Shown one piece after another: positions 24,655 through 37,262 of a DNA stretch of 64,000 nt. The translations under genes and the position numbers were made by a program. The DNA is taken from contig OW121744.1 in assembly GCA_933228675.1 (NCBI GenBank), positions 26,086,142-26,150,141 on the forward strand, given 5' to 3'. Source of the stretch: Stomorhina lunata (taxonomy: Eukaryota > Arthropoda > Insecta > Diptera > Rhiniidae). The first letter of the stretch is position 1. Every line of letters begins with the position of its first letter. Below the pieces are notes generated by a model. The model was not told the DNA's origin, ran no database searches, and saw only the letters and a list, made by a program, of their open reading frames with translations.

Positions 24655-26580
24655 CTTTTGATGAAAAATTTTCTATAAAAAATTTTGAATGAAAAATTTT
24701 CTATAAAAAATTTTTGATAAAAAATTTTCTTTAAAATAATTTTGATGAAAAATTTTCTAGAAAAAATTTTTGATGAAAAATTTGTTATAAAAAAATGTTT
24801 GATGCAAAATTTTCTATAAAAAATTTTTGATGGAAAATTTTCTATAAAAAATTTTTGATGGAAAATTTTCTATAAAAAATTTTTGATGAAAAATTTTCTA
24901 TAAAAAATTTTTGATGAAAAATTTTCTATAAAAAATTTTTGATGAAAAATTTTCTATAAAAAATTTTTGATGAAAAATTTTCTATAAAAAATTTTTGATG
25001 AAAAATTTTCTATAAAAAATTTTTGATGAAAAATTTTCTATAAAAAATTTTTTAATGAAAAATTTTTATAAAAATTTTTTGATGAAAAATTTTCTATTAA
25101 AAACTTTTGATGCAAAATTTTCTATAACAAATTTTTGATGAAAAATTTTCTATAAAAAATTTTTATGAAAATTTTTCTATAAAAAGTATTTGATGAAAAA
25201 TTTTCTATAAAAAATTTTTGATGAAAAAATTTTCTATAAAAAATTTTTGATGAAAAAATTTTCTATAAAAAATTTTTTATGAAAATTTTTCTATTAAAAA
25301 TTTTTGATGAAAAATTTTCTATAAAAAATTTTTGATGAAAAATTTTCTATAAAAAATTGTTGATGAAAAATTTTCTATAAAAAATTGTTGATGAAAAATT
25401 TTCTATAAAAAATTTTTGATGAAAAATTTTCTATAAAAAATTTTTGATGAAAAATTTTCTATAAAAAATTTTTGATGAAAAATTTTCTATAAAAAATTTT
25501 TGATGAAAAATTTTCTATAAAAAATTTTTGATGAAAAATTTTTTATAAAAAATTTTTGATGAAAAATTTTCTATAAAAAAAATTGTTGATGAAAAATTTT
25601 CTTTAAAAAATATTTAATGTAAAATTTTCTATAAAAATTTTTTATAAAAATGTTTCTATAAAAATTTTTAATGAAAAATTTTCTATAAAAAACTTTTAAT
25701 GAAAAATTTTCTATAAAAAACTTTTGATGAAAAATTTTTAAAAAAAAAATTTTGATGAAAAATTTTCTAAAAAAATTTTTGATGAAAAATTTTCTATAAA
25801 AAATTGTTGATGAAAAATTTTCTATAAAAAATTGTTGATGAAAAATTTTCTATAAAAAATTTTTGATGAAAAATTTTTTATAAAAAATTTTTGATGAAAA
25901 ATTTTCTATAAAAAATTTTTGATGAAAAATTTTCTATAAAAAATTTTTGATGAAAAATTTTCTATAAAAAATTTTTGATGAAAAATTTTCTATAAAAAAT
26001 TTTTGATGAAAAATTTTCTATAAAAAATTTTTGATGAAAAATTTTCTATAAAAAATTTTTGATGAAAAATTTTCTATAAAAAATTTTTTAATGAAAAATT
26101 TTTATAAAAATTTTTTGATGAAAAATTTACTATTAAAAACTTTTGATGCAAAATTTTCTATAACAAATTTTTGATGCAAAATTTTCTATAAAAAATTTTA
26201 GGTGAAAATTTTTTTATAAAAAATATTTGATGAAAAATTTTCTATAAAAAAATTTTTGATGAAAAATTTACTATGTTTGATGCAAAATTTTCTATAAAAA
26301 GTATTTGATGCAATATTTTCTATAAAAATTGTTGATGAAAAATTTTCTATAAAAAATTGTTGATGAAAAATTTTCTATAAAAAATTGTTGATGAAAAATT
26401 TTCTATAAAAAATTTTTGATGAAAAATTTTCTATAAAAAATTTTTATGAAAAATTTTCTAAAAAAAATTTTTATGAAAATTTTTCTATTAAAAATTTTTG
26501 ATGAAAAAATTTTCTATAAAAAGTATTTGATGAAAAAATTTTCTATAAAAAGTATTTGATGAAAAAATTTTCTCAAAAAA

Positions 26581-26876
26581 TAACAAAATAGTCGGGATGT
26601 AAATATTATTCAAAAAGAAGTGTATTTGCATTTGATCCCAAACCTGTCACATTTATTTATTAATGTAACAGATCAATTTATTGATAAAAAGCCAAAAAAT
26701 GTTTGCGGAGAAACCAAATTCCTCGACGCGTTTCGATGGTTGGTTAAGCCATCTCTTCAGGAGGATTATCCCCAATTTAGACAGATCGAAAACCTCGCAT
26801 TATTACAAAATTTACAAACATAACTATTAAGAATTATGTTCATAAACCAAAAGTAAAAGCGTAGATTATCGACTGA
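26581..26876 (-). repeat. Ribozyme-bearing dispersed module, copy 1
   Basis: A non-satellite block of 296 bp with sharp borders inside satellite E. In + strand order it has AACAAAATAGTCGGGATGTA, GCATTTGATCCC, a palindrome around TTACATTTATTTATTAATGTAA, GCCAAAAAATGTTTGCGGAG, the ribozyme, an AGACAGATCGAAAACCTCGC block and a GATTATCGACTG end. The 67-residue + strand open frame lies antisense to the ribozyme and shows no domain. Hammerhead ribozymes of this shape occur in the terminal repeats of Penelope-like retroelements; whether this module derives from one is an inference. Confidence 0.82.
26720..26765 (-). ncRNA. Minimal type I hammerhead self-cleaving ribozyme, copy 1
   Basis: All parts are contiguous on the minus strand. 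They are stem I 5' arm TCCTC (26761-26765), core CTGAAGA (26754-26760, fits CUGANGA), stem II GATGG (26749-26753), a 9-nt loop, stem II CCATC (26735-26739), GAAA (26731-26734), CGCGTC (26725-26730) and stem I 3' arm GAGGA (26720-26724). Stem I pairs 5 of 5 and stem II 5 of 5. Stem III is A-C/G-T closed by a GC dinucleotide, the very short form known from Penelope-like elements. Cleavage is predicted after GTC, between 26725 and 26724. Self-cleaving activity is inferred from the intact core. Confidence 0.82.
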
Positions 26877-27955
26877 AAAAATTTTCTATAAAAAGTATTT
26901 GATGAAAAATTTTCTATAAAAAGTTTTTGATGAAAAAATTTTCTATAAAAAATTTTTGATGAAAAAATTTTCTATAAAAAATTTTTGATGAAAAAATTTT
27001 CTATAAAATATTTTTGATGAAAAATTTTCGATGAAAAATTTTCTATAAAAAATTTTTGATGAAAAATTTTCTATAAAAAATTTTTGATGAAAAATTTTCT
27101 ATAAAAAATTTTTGATGAAAAATTTTCTATAAAAAACTTTTGATGCAAAATTTTCTATAAAAAATTTTTGATGCAAAATTTTCTATTACAAATTTTTGAT
27201 GAAAAATTTTCTATAAAAATTTTTAATGAAAAACTTTTTATAAAAAAATTTTTAATGAAAAATTTTCCATAAAAGATTTTTGGTAAAAATTTTTCTATAA
27301 AAGATTTGTGATGAAAAATTTTCTATTACAAATTTTTGATGAAAAATTTTCTATAAAAAATTTTTGATGCAAAATTTTCTATTACAAATTTTTGATGAAA
27401 AATTTTCGATAAAAAATTTTTGTTGAAAAATTTTTCAACAATTACCTACTTTTTATAAAAAATTTTTTCATCAAAAATTATTAATAGAAAAATTTTCATA
27501 CAGAATTTTTTATAGAAAATTATTCATCAAAAAGTTTTAATAGAAAATCTTTTATGAAAATTTTTAATAGAAAAATTTTCGTAAAAAATTTTTGATGAAA
27601 AATTTTCTATAAAAAAATTTTTAATGAATAATTTTCTATAAAATACTTTTCATGAAAAATTTTCTATAAAATACTTTTCATGCAAAATTTTCTATAAAAA
27701 TTTTTAATGAAAAACTTTTTATAAAAAATTTTTTAATGAAAAATTTTCCATAAAAAATTTTTGGTGAAAATTTTTCTATTAAAAAATTTTTGATGATAAA
27801 TTTTCTACAAAAAATTTTTGATGAAAAATTTTCTATAAAAAATTTTTATGAAAATTTTTCTATTAAAAATTTTTGATGAAAAAAGTTTCTATAAAAAGTA
27901 TTTGATGAAAAAATTTTCTATAAAAAGTATTTGATGAAAAAATTTTCTCAAAAAA

Positions 27956-28251
27956 TAACAAAATAGTCGGGATGTAAATATTATTCAAAAAGAAGTGTAT
28001 TTGCATTTGATCCCAAACCTGTTACATTTATTTATTAATGTAACAGATCAATTTATTGATAAAAAGCCAAAAAATGTTTGCGGAGAAACCAAATTCCTCG
28101 ACGCGTTTCGATGGTTGGTTAAGCCATCTCTTCAGGAGGATTATCCCCAATTTAGACAGATCGAAAACCTCGCATTATTACAAAATTTACAAACATAACT
28201 ATTATGAATTATGTTCATAAACCAAAAGTAAAAGCGTAGATTATCGACTGA
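27956..28251 (-). repeat. Ribozyme-bearing dispersed module, copy 2
   Basis: Same module as at 26581, exactly 1375 bp further on. By eye only two bases differ over about 296 bp (CCTGTTAC for CCTGTCAC, ATTATG for ATTAAG), neither in the ribozyme. Confidence 0.85.
28095..28140 (-). ncRNA. Minimal type I hammerhead self-cleaving ribozyme, copy 2
   Basis: Identical to the 26720-26765 motif: stem I arms at 28136-28140 and 28095-28099, CTGAAGA at 28129-28135, GAAA at 28106-28109, cleavage predicted between 28100 and 28099 on the minus strand. Confidence 0.82.
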
Positions 28252-31200
28252 AAAAATTTTCTATAAAAAGTATTTGATGAAAAATTTTCTATAAAAAATT
28301 TTTGATGAAAAAATTTTCTATAAAAAATTTTTGATGAAAAAATTTTCTATAAAAAATTTTTGATGAAAAAATTTTCTATAAAATATTTTTGATGAAAAAT
28401 TTTCGATGAAAAATTTTCTATAAAAAATTTTTGATGAAAAATTTTCTATAAAAAATTTTTGATGAAAAATTTTCTATAAAAAATTTTTGATGACAAATTT
28501 TCTATAAAAAACTTTTGATGCAAAATTTTCTACAAAAAATTTTTGATGCAAAATTTTCTATTACAAATTTTTGATGAAAAATTTTCTATAAAAATTTTTA
28601 ATGAAAAACTTTTTATAAAAAAATTTTTAATGAAAAATTTTCCATAAAAGATTTTTGGTAAAAATTTTTCTATAAAAGATTTGTGATGAAAAATTTTCTA
28701 TTACAAATTTTTGATGAAAAATTTTCTATAAAAAATTTTTGATGCAAAATTTTCTATTACAAATTTTTGATGAAAAATTTTCGATAAAAAATTTTTGTTG
28801 AAAAATTTTTCAACAATCACCTACATTTTATAAAAAATTTTTTCATCAAAAATTATTAATAGAAAAATTTTCATACAGAATTTTTTATAGAAAATTATTC
28901 ATCAAAAAGTTTTAATAGAAAATCTTTTATGAAAATTTTTAATAGAAAAATTTTCGTAAAAAATTTTTGATGAAAAATTTTCTATAAAAAAATTTTTAAT
29001 GAATAATTTTCTATAAAATGCTTTTCATGAAAAATTTTCTATAAAATACTTTTCATGCAAAATTTTCTATAAAAATGTTTAATGAAAAACTTTTTATAAA
29101 AAATTTTTTAATGAAAAATTTTCCATAAAAAATTTTTGGTGAAAATTTTTCTATAAAAAATTTTTGATGATAAATTTTCTACAAAAAATTTTTGATGAAA
29201 AATTTTCTATAAAAAATTTGTGATGAAAAATTTACTATCAAAAATGTTTGATGAAAAATTTTCGATAAAAAATTGTTGATGAAAAATTTTTCATCAATTA
29301 CCTACTTTTTATAAAAAATTTGTTCATCAAAAATTATTAATAGAAAAATTTTCATACAGAATTTTTTATAAAAAATTATTCATCAAAAATTTTTTATAGA
29401 AAATTTTTCATCAAAAAGTTTTTATAGAAAATTTTTTATGAAAATTTTACTAATAAAAAGTTTTTATAAAAAATTTTTCATCAAAAATTTTTAATAGAAA
29501 ATTTTTAATGAAAAACTTTCTATAAAAAAATTTTGAATGAAAAATTTTCTATAAAAATTTTTTGATGCAAAAAATTTCTATAAAAAAATTTTAATGACAA
29601 ATTTTCAATAAAAAAAATTTTAATCAAGAATTTTCTAAAAAAATTTTTTAATGGCAAATGTTCTAAAAATTTTGATAAAAAAACAGGCTATAAAAGAATT
29701 TTTGATTAAATATTTTTGAATAAAATAATAAAAATAAAAATATTCTATAAAACGTTTTTAATAAAAATTTTATAAGAAATTTTCTAAAAAAAAAATTTAT
29801 AAGAAATTTTATATAAAAAATTTTTGATGAAAAATTGTCTTAAAAAATTTTTGATGAAAAATTTTCGATGAAAAATTTTCTTAAATATTTTTTTAATGAA
29901 AAATTGTCGTTGAACAATTTTTTGTTAAAATATGTTCTATAGAATTTTTGGATGAAAAATTTTCTATAAAAGAATTTTTGAAATTTTTTAAGAACTTTTT
30001 AATAACAAAATGTCTATACAAATTTTAAGTGAAAGATTTCTATAGAAAAATTTTTGGTGAATAATATTTGATTCAAAAAATTTTTTGGAAATTTTTCGTT
30101 AAGAGCTTCTAATGAAAAATTTTCTATATAAAATTTTTAATGAAAAATGTTCTATATAAAATTTTGGATAAAAAATTTTCAATAAAAAGTTTTTCATTAA
30201 AAAAAATTGTGATTTAAGAAATTTCTATAAAAAAATTGTTGATTAAAAAATTGTCAATAAAAAATTTTTTATGAGAAATTTTCTATAAAAAATTTTCCAA
30301 AGAATTTTTAGTGAAAATTTTCTGATAAAAAATTTTCTATAAAAAATTTTTGATGAAAAATTTTCGATGAAAAATTTTCTATAAAAAATTTTTGATGAAA
30401 AATTTTCTATGAAAAATTTTTGATGAAAAATTTTCTATAAAAAATTTTTGATGAAAAATTTTCTATAAAAAATTTTTGATGAAAAATTTTCTATAAAAAA
30501 TTTTTGATGAAAAATTTTCTATAAAAAACTTTTGATGCAAAATTTTCTATTACAAATTTTTGATGAAAAATTTTCTATAAAAATTTTATAATGAAAAACT
30601 TTTTATAAAAAAATTTTTAATGAAAAATTTTCCATAAAAGATTTTTGGTAAAAATTTTTCTTCTTTTGGTAAAAATTTTTCTATAAAAGATTTGTGATGA
30701 AAAATTTTCTATTACAAATTTTTGATGAAAAATTTTCTATAAAAAATTTTTGATGCAAAATTTTCTATTACAAATTTTTGATGAAAAATTTTCGATAAAA
30801 AATTTTTCAACAATTACCTACTTTTTATAAAAAATTTTTTCATCAAAAATTATTAATAGAAAAATTTTCATACAGAATTTTTTATAAAAAATTATTCATC
30901 AAAAATTTTTTATAGAAAATTTTTCATCAAAAAGTTTTTATAGATAATTTTTTATGAAAATTTTACTAATAAAATTTTTTTATAAAAAATTTTTCATCAA
31001 AAATTTTTAATAGAAAATTTTTAATGAAAAACTTTCTATAAAAAAATTTTGAATGAAAAATTTTCTATAAAAATTTTTTGATGAAAAAAATTTCTATAAA
31101 AAAAATTTTAATGAAAAATTTCAATAAAAAAAATTTTAATAAAGAATTTTCTATAAAAATTTTTTAATGGCAAATGTTCTAAAAATTTTGATAAAAAAAT

Positions 31201-32065
31201 AGGCTATAAAAGAATTTTTGATTAAATATTTTTGATAAAAAATATTCTATAAAACGTTTTTAATAAAAATTTGACTAGAACAAATTTTTAATGAAAAAAT
31301 GTCCTGTAAAAAGAATTTTATAAGAAATTTTCTAAAAAAAAATTTATAAGAAATTTTCTATAAAAAATTTTTGATGAAAAATTGTCTTTAAAAATTGTTG
31401 ATGAAAAATTTTCGATGAACAATTTTCTTAAATATTTTTTTAATGAAAAATTGTCGTTGAACAATTTTTTGTTAAAAAATTTTCTATAGAATTTTTGGAT
31501 GAAAAATTTTCTATAGAATTTTTGGATGAAAAATTTTCTATAAAAGAATTTTTGAAATTTTTTAAGAACTTTTTAATAACAAAATGTCTATACAAATTTT
31601 TAGTGAAAGATTTCTATAGAAAAATTTTTAGTGAATAATATTTGATTCAAAAAATTTTTTGGAAATTTTTCTTTAAAAACTTTTAATGAAAAATTTTCTA
31701 TATAAAATTTTTAATGAAAAATTTTTTATATAAAATTTTTAATGAAAAATTTTCTATATAAAATTTTTAATGAAAGATTTTCTATATAAATTTTTGGATA
31801 CAAAATTTTGAATAAAAAGTTTTTGATTAAAAAAAAATTGTGATTTAAGAAATTTCTATAAAAAAATTGTTGATTAAAAAATTGTCAATAAAAAATTTTT
31901 TATGAGAAATTTTCTATAAAAAATTTTCCAAAGAATTTTTAGTGAAAATTTTCTGATAAAAAATTTTCTATAACAAATTTTCTGATAAAAAATTTTCTAT
32001 AACAAATTTTTGATTAAAAATTTTCTATAAAAAATTTTGGATGAAAAAATTTTCTATAAAAATAG

Positions 32066-32863
32066 TATATTAAAGTCATATCTTTGGATACCACATGACC
32101 TTGCTGATGTAGGGTAACATAGGTCGAGCTTGACCCGCTTGAAACAAATAGTTCCCATCGATTTTATATTGGGGGCCTTACTAAGCGCTAACTAGTTTAT
32201 AATTCAAAAAGTTGGCAATACTTAGAAATGAATACTTCTGATTGCAGAAAACCTTAGCATACCTCCAGGCTGTTTTGACAAACTATCATAATTAGTGTTG
32301 CCAGGGAAGAGAAAAAATATATACACTATATTTAAAAAGTTAGTTTAGAACAATTTTGGGCAAAGTTTCTCTGATTCTCTCTTACTTTGTATTTTGCCTA
32401 CCCCTAGGGTTAGCAAAATTAATAAAAATCAGAAAAACTTTGCCCAACAATGGTTTAGAATATAAGACCTGATATTTATTTAAAATTGTTGGCTGAAAAC
32501 GATATGTGAAGTCAGAATGACCAAAAGAAGAACAGTTTTCGAGATATAGCAAACATAATATTATTTCTGTTAATAAATAAGATGATGTCACTTTAGTGAA
32601 AATATCTTCGAAATAAGCCAAATTTTTATATCTTAAGGTATCAAAATATTGTTGTCCCATATGATCAAGGGCTTATCGTAAGAAAATTTAATTTTTAAAT
32701 TTTTCATAGCACTATTTTTTGTTTATGAATGAAAGGGTTAATATTTGTACGAACATCAAATTTGTTTGATTGGTCACAATATTTAACTGTTTTTTGCTAT
32801 ATCTTACTTTATACTATTTGCAATAAAGTTTTGGAGAATATTTATTTTTGGCTTTGGCTTTTT
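32066..32863. other. Spacer downstream of transporter gene 1, with a hairpin
   Basis: Non-satellite DNA. An inverted pair lies at about 32346-32372 (TTTGGGCAAAGTTTCTCTGA) and 32425-32455 (TCAGAAAAACTTTGCCCAAC), possibly the core of a MITE. The 92-residue minus-strand frame at 32382-32660 has no recognisable domain. Confidence 0.5.
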
Positions 32864-32869
32864 TTTATT
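32864..32869 (-). terminator. Poly(A) signal candidate of transporter gene 1
   Basis: AATAAA on the minus strand about 110 nt after the stop codon of gene 1. A second AATAAA at 32841-32846 could also serve. Confidence 0.5.
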
Positions 32870-32978
32870 TTCATATATTTAACACAAATATTCTCTAATA
32901 TTAATTTACTAAAAAATTATAAATATACATTTAAAACTTAAAATACATAAATAACTGAAAATATCACATATACTTGTA

Positions 32979-35900
32979 CTACATTTCTTTGGTCTCAATG
33001 GCTTGTTTAGTATCATCAGCCTTAACATTGGCTTCTGTCGAAATTTCAGCATCTTTGGGTAATAGATAGTCCTCAGCGTCCCAGGGCTGTACTTCTGCAG
33101 TACCCCAAATAATAAAGACTATACTGCCGAAAAGGTAAATCACAGAAGCTGTCATGAAGACAATTTGCCATTCAAGGCGATCTTTCTGTAATAAATATAA
33201 AAATTTTGCTAATAAATTAAATTCTATTTAAACAATACAAATATTTGTAAGAATTCAAATTACCGTATCCGAAACTATAACGCCCACTATCAAGGGCGTA
33301 ATGAGTGGGAAAAAATTGGCTATGGTATTAACAATACCCATTAGAATACCGGCATGATTGGGTGACAAATCAATGGTATTTAGAATACTTCCAATAGTAC
33401 TGCCACTATTTACCGACACCAGCAGGGTCATTAAAGTTATAGCCAAGGTTTTATCACTTTCATCCAAAAATCCAATTCCTATCAAACCTGCAGCTGGTAC
33501 CCAATAGGCTATAGTGTTAAAAGTTTTACGCATTCCTGTTAAAGTCAAAAGTTTTTTGTTTTGCACTACCTCGGCAATAAAAATATAGACATAAGACATG
33601 GCCCACATGCCCAAAAAGGGTAAGGCCGAGAATAGAGCATTACTTTTGATCTCCAATCCCAGGACACCATTCATATAGCGTGGCGTTTGAGTCTGTAATA
33701 TACTTATGCCATAGCCCTGGGCACAACGTGCCAAGAGTAAGGCTAGAAAAGCAGCCGAGAGCCAGATAGCTTTCCAGGGTACTGGTATTTTTTTCTTATG
33801 AAAATCATCTGCATGCTCTAAAGATGACTCTATATAATGCTTTTCATTTTCACTAATAAAGCGAGATTGGGTGGGATTGTTTGCTGCAAAAATTAACCAA
33901 AGAATACACCATACAAAGCACAGTCCGGCTGAGACATACGAAATTCCCGGCCAGCCCATAGAACCTTCTGCTATTATGCCACTCATACCCATGGCCAAAA
34001 CAGTGCCGCATTCAATACCAGACTGGCTGAGGGCACCCAGACGAGTACGCTCCTCTAAGGGTGACCATTTAGCCAAATGCTCGTGTATGCAAGGAAACAC
34101 TGTACCCTGAAAAATGCCCTGACATATACGTATTACACAAAACGCCTGCCAACCACCCCAAGTTACACACGCGGGCGTAATAGCACTTAGTAAAGCTGAG
34201 AAAAAGGTCGATAAAAACATGACTATTTTTGCGCCAAAACGTTTACTTAAAGCTCCTCCCGGAAACTGGGTGAAAATATAGCCCCAGTAAAAACTGGAGA
34301 TTATATAAGAAATTTGCTTTTCGCTCCAGTCAAATTCCTGTAGAGAAAATCAGAGAAAATTTGAAATATATAAAAAAAAATTATGAAAATTTTCATAAAT
34401 TTACCGGAAAATCTGGATTAGAAGTTGCTGCATTTGTCATGGCTACCACGGCAACACCAATATTTAAACGACTGACATAGATCACGACAATATTGAAGAA
34501 CAACAGAAAGACCTGCATGTGACGCATTCCCAAAAAGGGGCCTAAAAGTAAACAACATTATTTATTAAAAAATTTTACTATAGAGTATCGCACTAAGATC
34601 CCAATTTATTACAATTATTTATTATTGTTATAATTATTTATTTAAGTCTATTAGAATTATAAAAGTCATCCGATTCTGAAGACTAGAAAAAAAATTTCTT
34701 TATCACATTAAGTTTTGACCCCGTTTTCGTTGTATGGATTATCGCCTGTTTTAATAATCATTTAACATTTAATCGCTGTATAAATTACAATTAACCGGTG
34801 TACAATGAGTTCTTATCAAAGTAAACATTTTTTTGCATTTTTTTAATTCATAATCAAGATTATTTAATCTTGAAAATCTTATCGCTTAAACTGGAATAAA
34901 ATCGTCATTTGCTTGTTTATATTTTTTGAAATTCTTGCTAAATAATGCCAAAATAACAAATAATTGATCAAATCGAAGACCTTGAGTGATATTTTAAATA
35001 AAGAGTCTTCCAACTGGGACTTTAGAACTTTAACAGCTGCTTATGATCATCTTATTGAAGCTACATTTGTCAAATTGTTGATGTTAATTCAGACTTTCAA
35101 CGAGGAACTCCTGGTAAAAAACGGTCTATTGGCTTGTAGACTGATATCTCTTTAACCAATGATCAGGTTTTCTTCGAAGTCTACTCTAGAGATCTACAGC
35201 TTTTACTTTCTCTGCCATAATTTTTTATATAGAATTTTTGATAAAAAAAATTCTATAGAAAAACTTTGCATAAAAATTTCCTATATAAGAAGTTTTGATG
35301 AAAAATTTTTCAATAGAAAAATTTTGGATGAAAAGCATTTTCATCAAAGATTTATTAATAAGAAATTTTCGATTAAAGTATTTTTGATAAAATTTTTTAC
35401 AGAAGAATTTTTGATGAAATATTTTCTGTAGAAGAATTTTTGATTAAAACATTTCAGTAGAAAAAATTTGGTGAACAAATTTGATCAAAGATTCATTTTT
35501 CAATAAATAAATCTATAAATTGTAAAGAAGCATTTTTGATAATAAATTTTTTATAGAAAAATTTTTGATGAAATATTTTCTATAAAAGAATTTTTGATGA
35601 AATATTTTCTATACCTGAATTTTGATGAAAAACTTTTATTAAAGACTTATTCATGATAAATTTTTTGTAGAAGAATTTTTGATTAAAAAATTTCTATACA
35701 GAATTTTCGATGAAATATTTTCTACAGAAAAATTTTTGTTGAAAAATTTTGAAAATTGTTGATGAAATATTTTCTATAAAGAATTTTTGATGAAAAATTG
35801 TCTGAACAAATTTCATCAAAGATTTACTGATGAAAAAATTTCTACTGAAGAATTTTTTGTAAAAATTTTCTATAGAAGAATTTTTCATGAAATATTTTCT

Positions 35901-37204
35901 ATAAAAGAAATTTTGATGAAATATTTTCTATAGAAGAATTTTTGATGAAAAATTTTCTGAGACAAAATTTTGATAAACAATTTTTATAAGAGACTAACTA
36001 ATGAAAAATTTCTATAAAAACATTTTTGATAAAAAATTTTCCATTGAAGAATTTTTGATGAAAAAATTTATATTGAAGAATTTTTTATAGAAGAATTTTT
36101 GATGAACAATTTTTTATAGAAGAATTTTTGATGAAAAAATTTCTTAAAAAAAAATTTTGATGGACAAATTTTATGAAAGACTAATTAATGATTTATTTTC
36201 TATAAAAACATTTTTGATGAAAATTTTTTATAGAAGAATTTTTGATGAAAAATTTTCTTAAGAGAAATTTTGATGAACAATTTTTATCAAAGACTAATTT
36301 ATGAAAAAATTTTTATAGAAGCATTTTTGTTAAAATAAAATATTTTCTGTAGAAGAATTTTAAATAAAATATTTTCTATAGAAGAATTTTTGATGAAAAA
36401 TTTTCTATAGAAAAATTTTGATGAACAATTTCTATCAAAGATTAATTGATGAAAAAAAGTTTTATAGAAGCATTTTTGATAAAAAAAAAAAATTTATAGA
36501 AGAATTTTTAATAAAATATTTTCTATAGAAGAATTTTTGATGAAAATTTTTTTATAGAAGAATTTTTGATGAAATATTTCCTACAGGATAATTTTTGATG
36601 AAAAAAATTTTCTGTGGAAAAATTTTGACGAACAATGTTTATTAAAGACTAATTGATGAAAAATTTTCTAAAGAAGAATTTTTGATGAGATATTTTCTAT
36701 AGAAGAATTTTTGACGAAAAATTTTCAGTAGAAAAAATTTGTTGGACTATTTTTAATAAAGACTAACTGATGAAAAATTTTTGATGAACAATTTTTTATA
36801 GAAGAATTTTTGATGAAAAAATTTCTTAAGAAAAAGTTTTTGATACACAAATTTTTGTAGAAGCAGTTTTTGATAAAAAAATTATAGAAGAATTTTTAAT
36901 AAAATATTTTTTGTAGAAAAATTGTTAATAAAATATTTTCTATAGAAAAATCTTTGATGAAAAATTTTCTGAAGAAAAATCTTGATGAACAATTTTTATC
37001 AAAGAGTAATTGATGAAAATTTTCTATAAAAGAATTTTTGATGGAAATTTTTTTAAAGAAAAATTTTTATACCCTTCACCAATAGGTGAAAGGGTATTAT
37101 AAGTTTGTGATTCCGTTTGTAATTTTTTTATTAGTGATCGTAGACCCCATAAAAATTATACCGATCGACTCAGAATCGGGAGGAGAATCGATTAAGCGAT
37201 GTCC

Positions 37205-37262
<58 letters not shown>

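Larger units (their letters stand above)
26467..29216. repeat. 1375-bp higher-order repeat, two tandem copies
   Basis: Copy 1 is about 26467-27841 and copy 2 about 27842-29216. Every landmark, including the ribozyme module, recurs at +1375 (for example 26620 and 27995). Differences are few, so amplification of the larger unit is recent compared with the decay of the 28-bp monomers. Confidence 0.88.
24655..32065. repeat. Satellite E, array 2 (GATG type, 28 bp, with higher-order repeats)
   Basis: The longest array, about 7.4 kb. The clean 28-bp unit fills 24830-26080. From 26467 on, higher-order structure dominates: a 1375-bp block in tandem, and related blocks of about 1.5 kb near 29290-30340 and 30800-31990. 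Two complete ribozyme modules are carried inside. Confidence 0.93.

Noticed and set aside
26620..26823. Duplicated 67-residue + strand frames (also 27995-28198)
   Set aside because: Conserved only because the module was copied 1375 bp away. The frame is antisense to the ribozyme and is not kept open in the other module copies.
3466..32065. Centromere identity of the satellite block
   Set aside because: Satellite alone does not show a centromere; genes lie close by and no CENP-A data exist.
34964..35155. 63-residue open frame in intron 1 of gene 1
   Set aside because: The aligned DNA in gene 2's intron has indels that break it; it is intronic.
36769..36780. CTGATGA words in satellite F as further hammerhead ribozymes
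   Set aside because: They arise from the repeat word TGATGAAAA; no stem II, GAAA arm or cleavage triplet is arranged around them.
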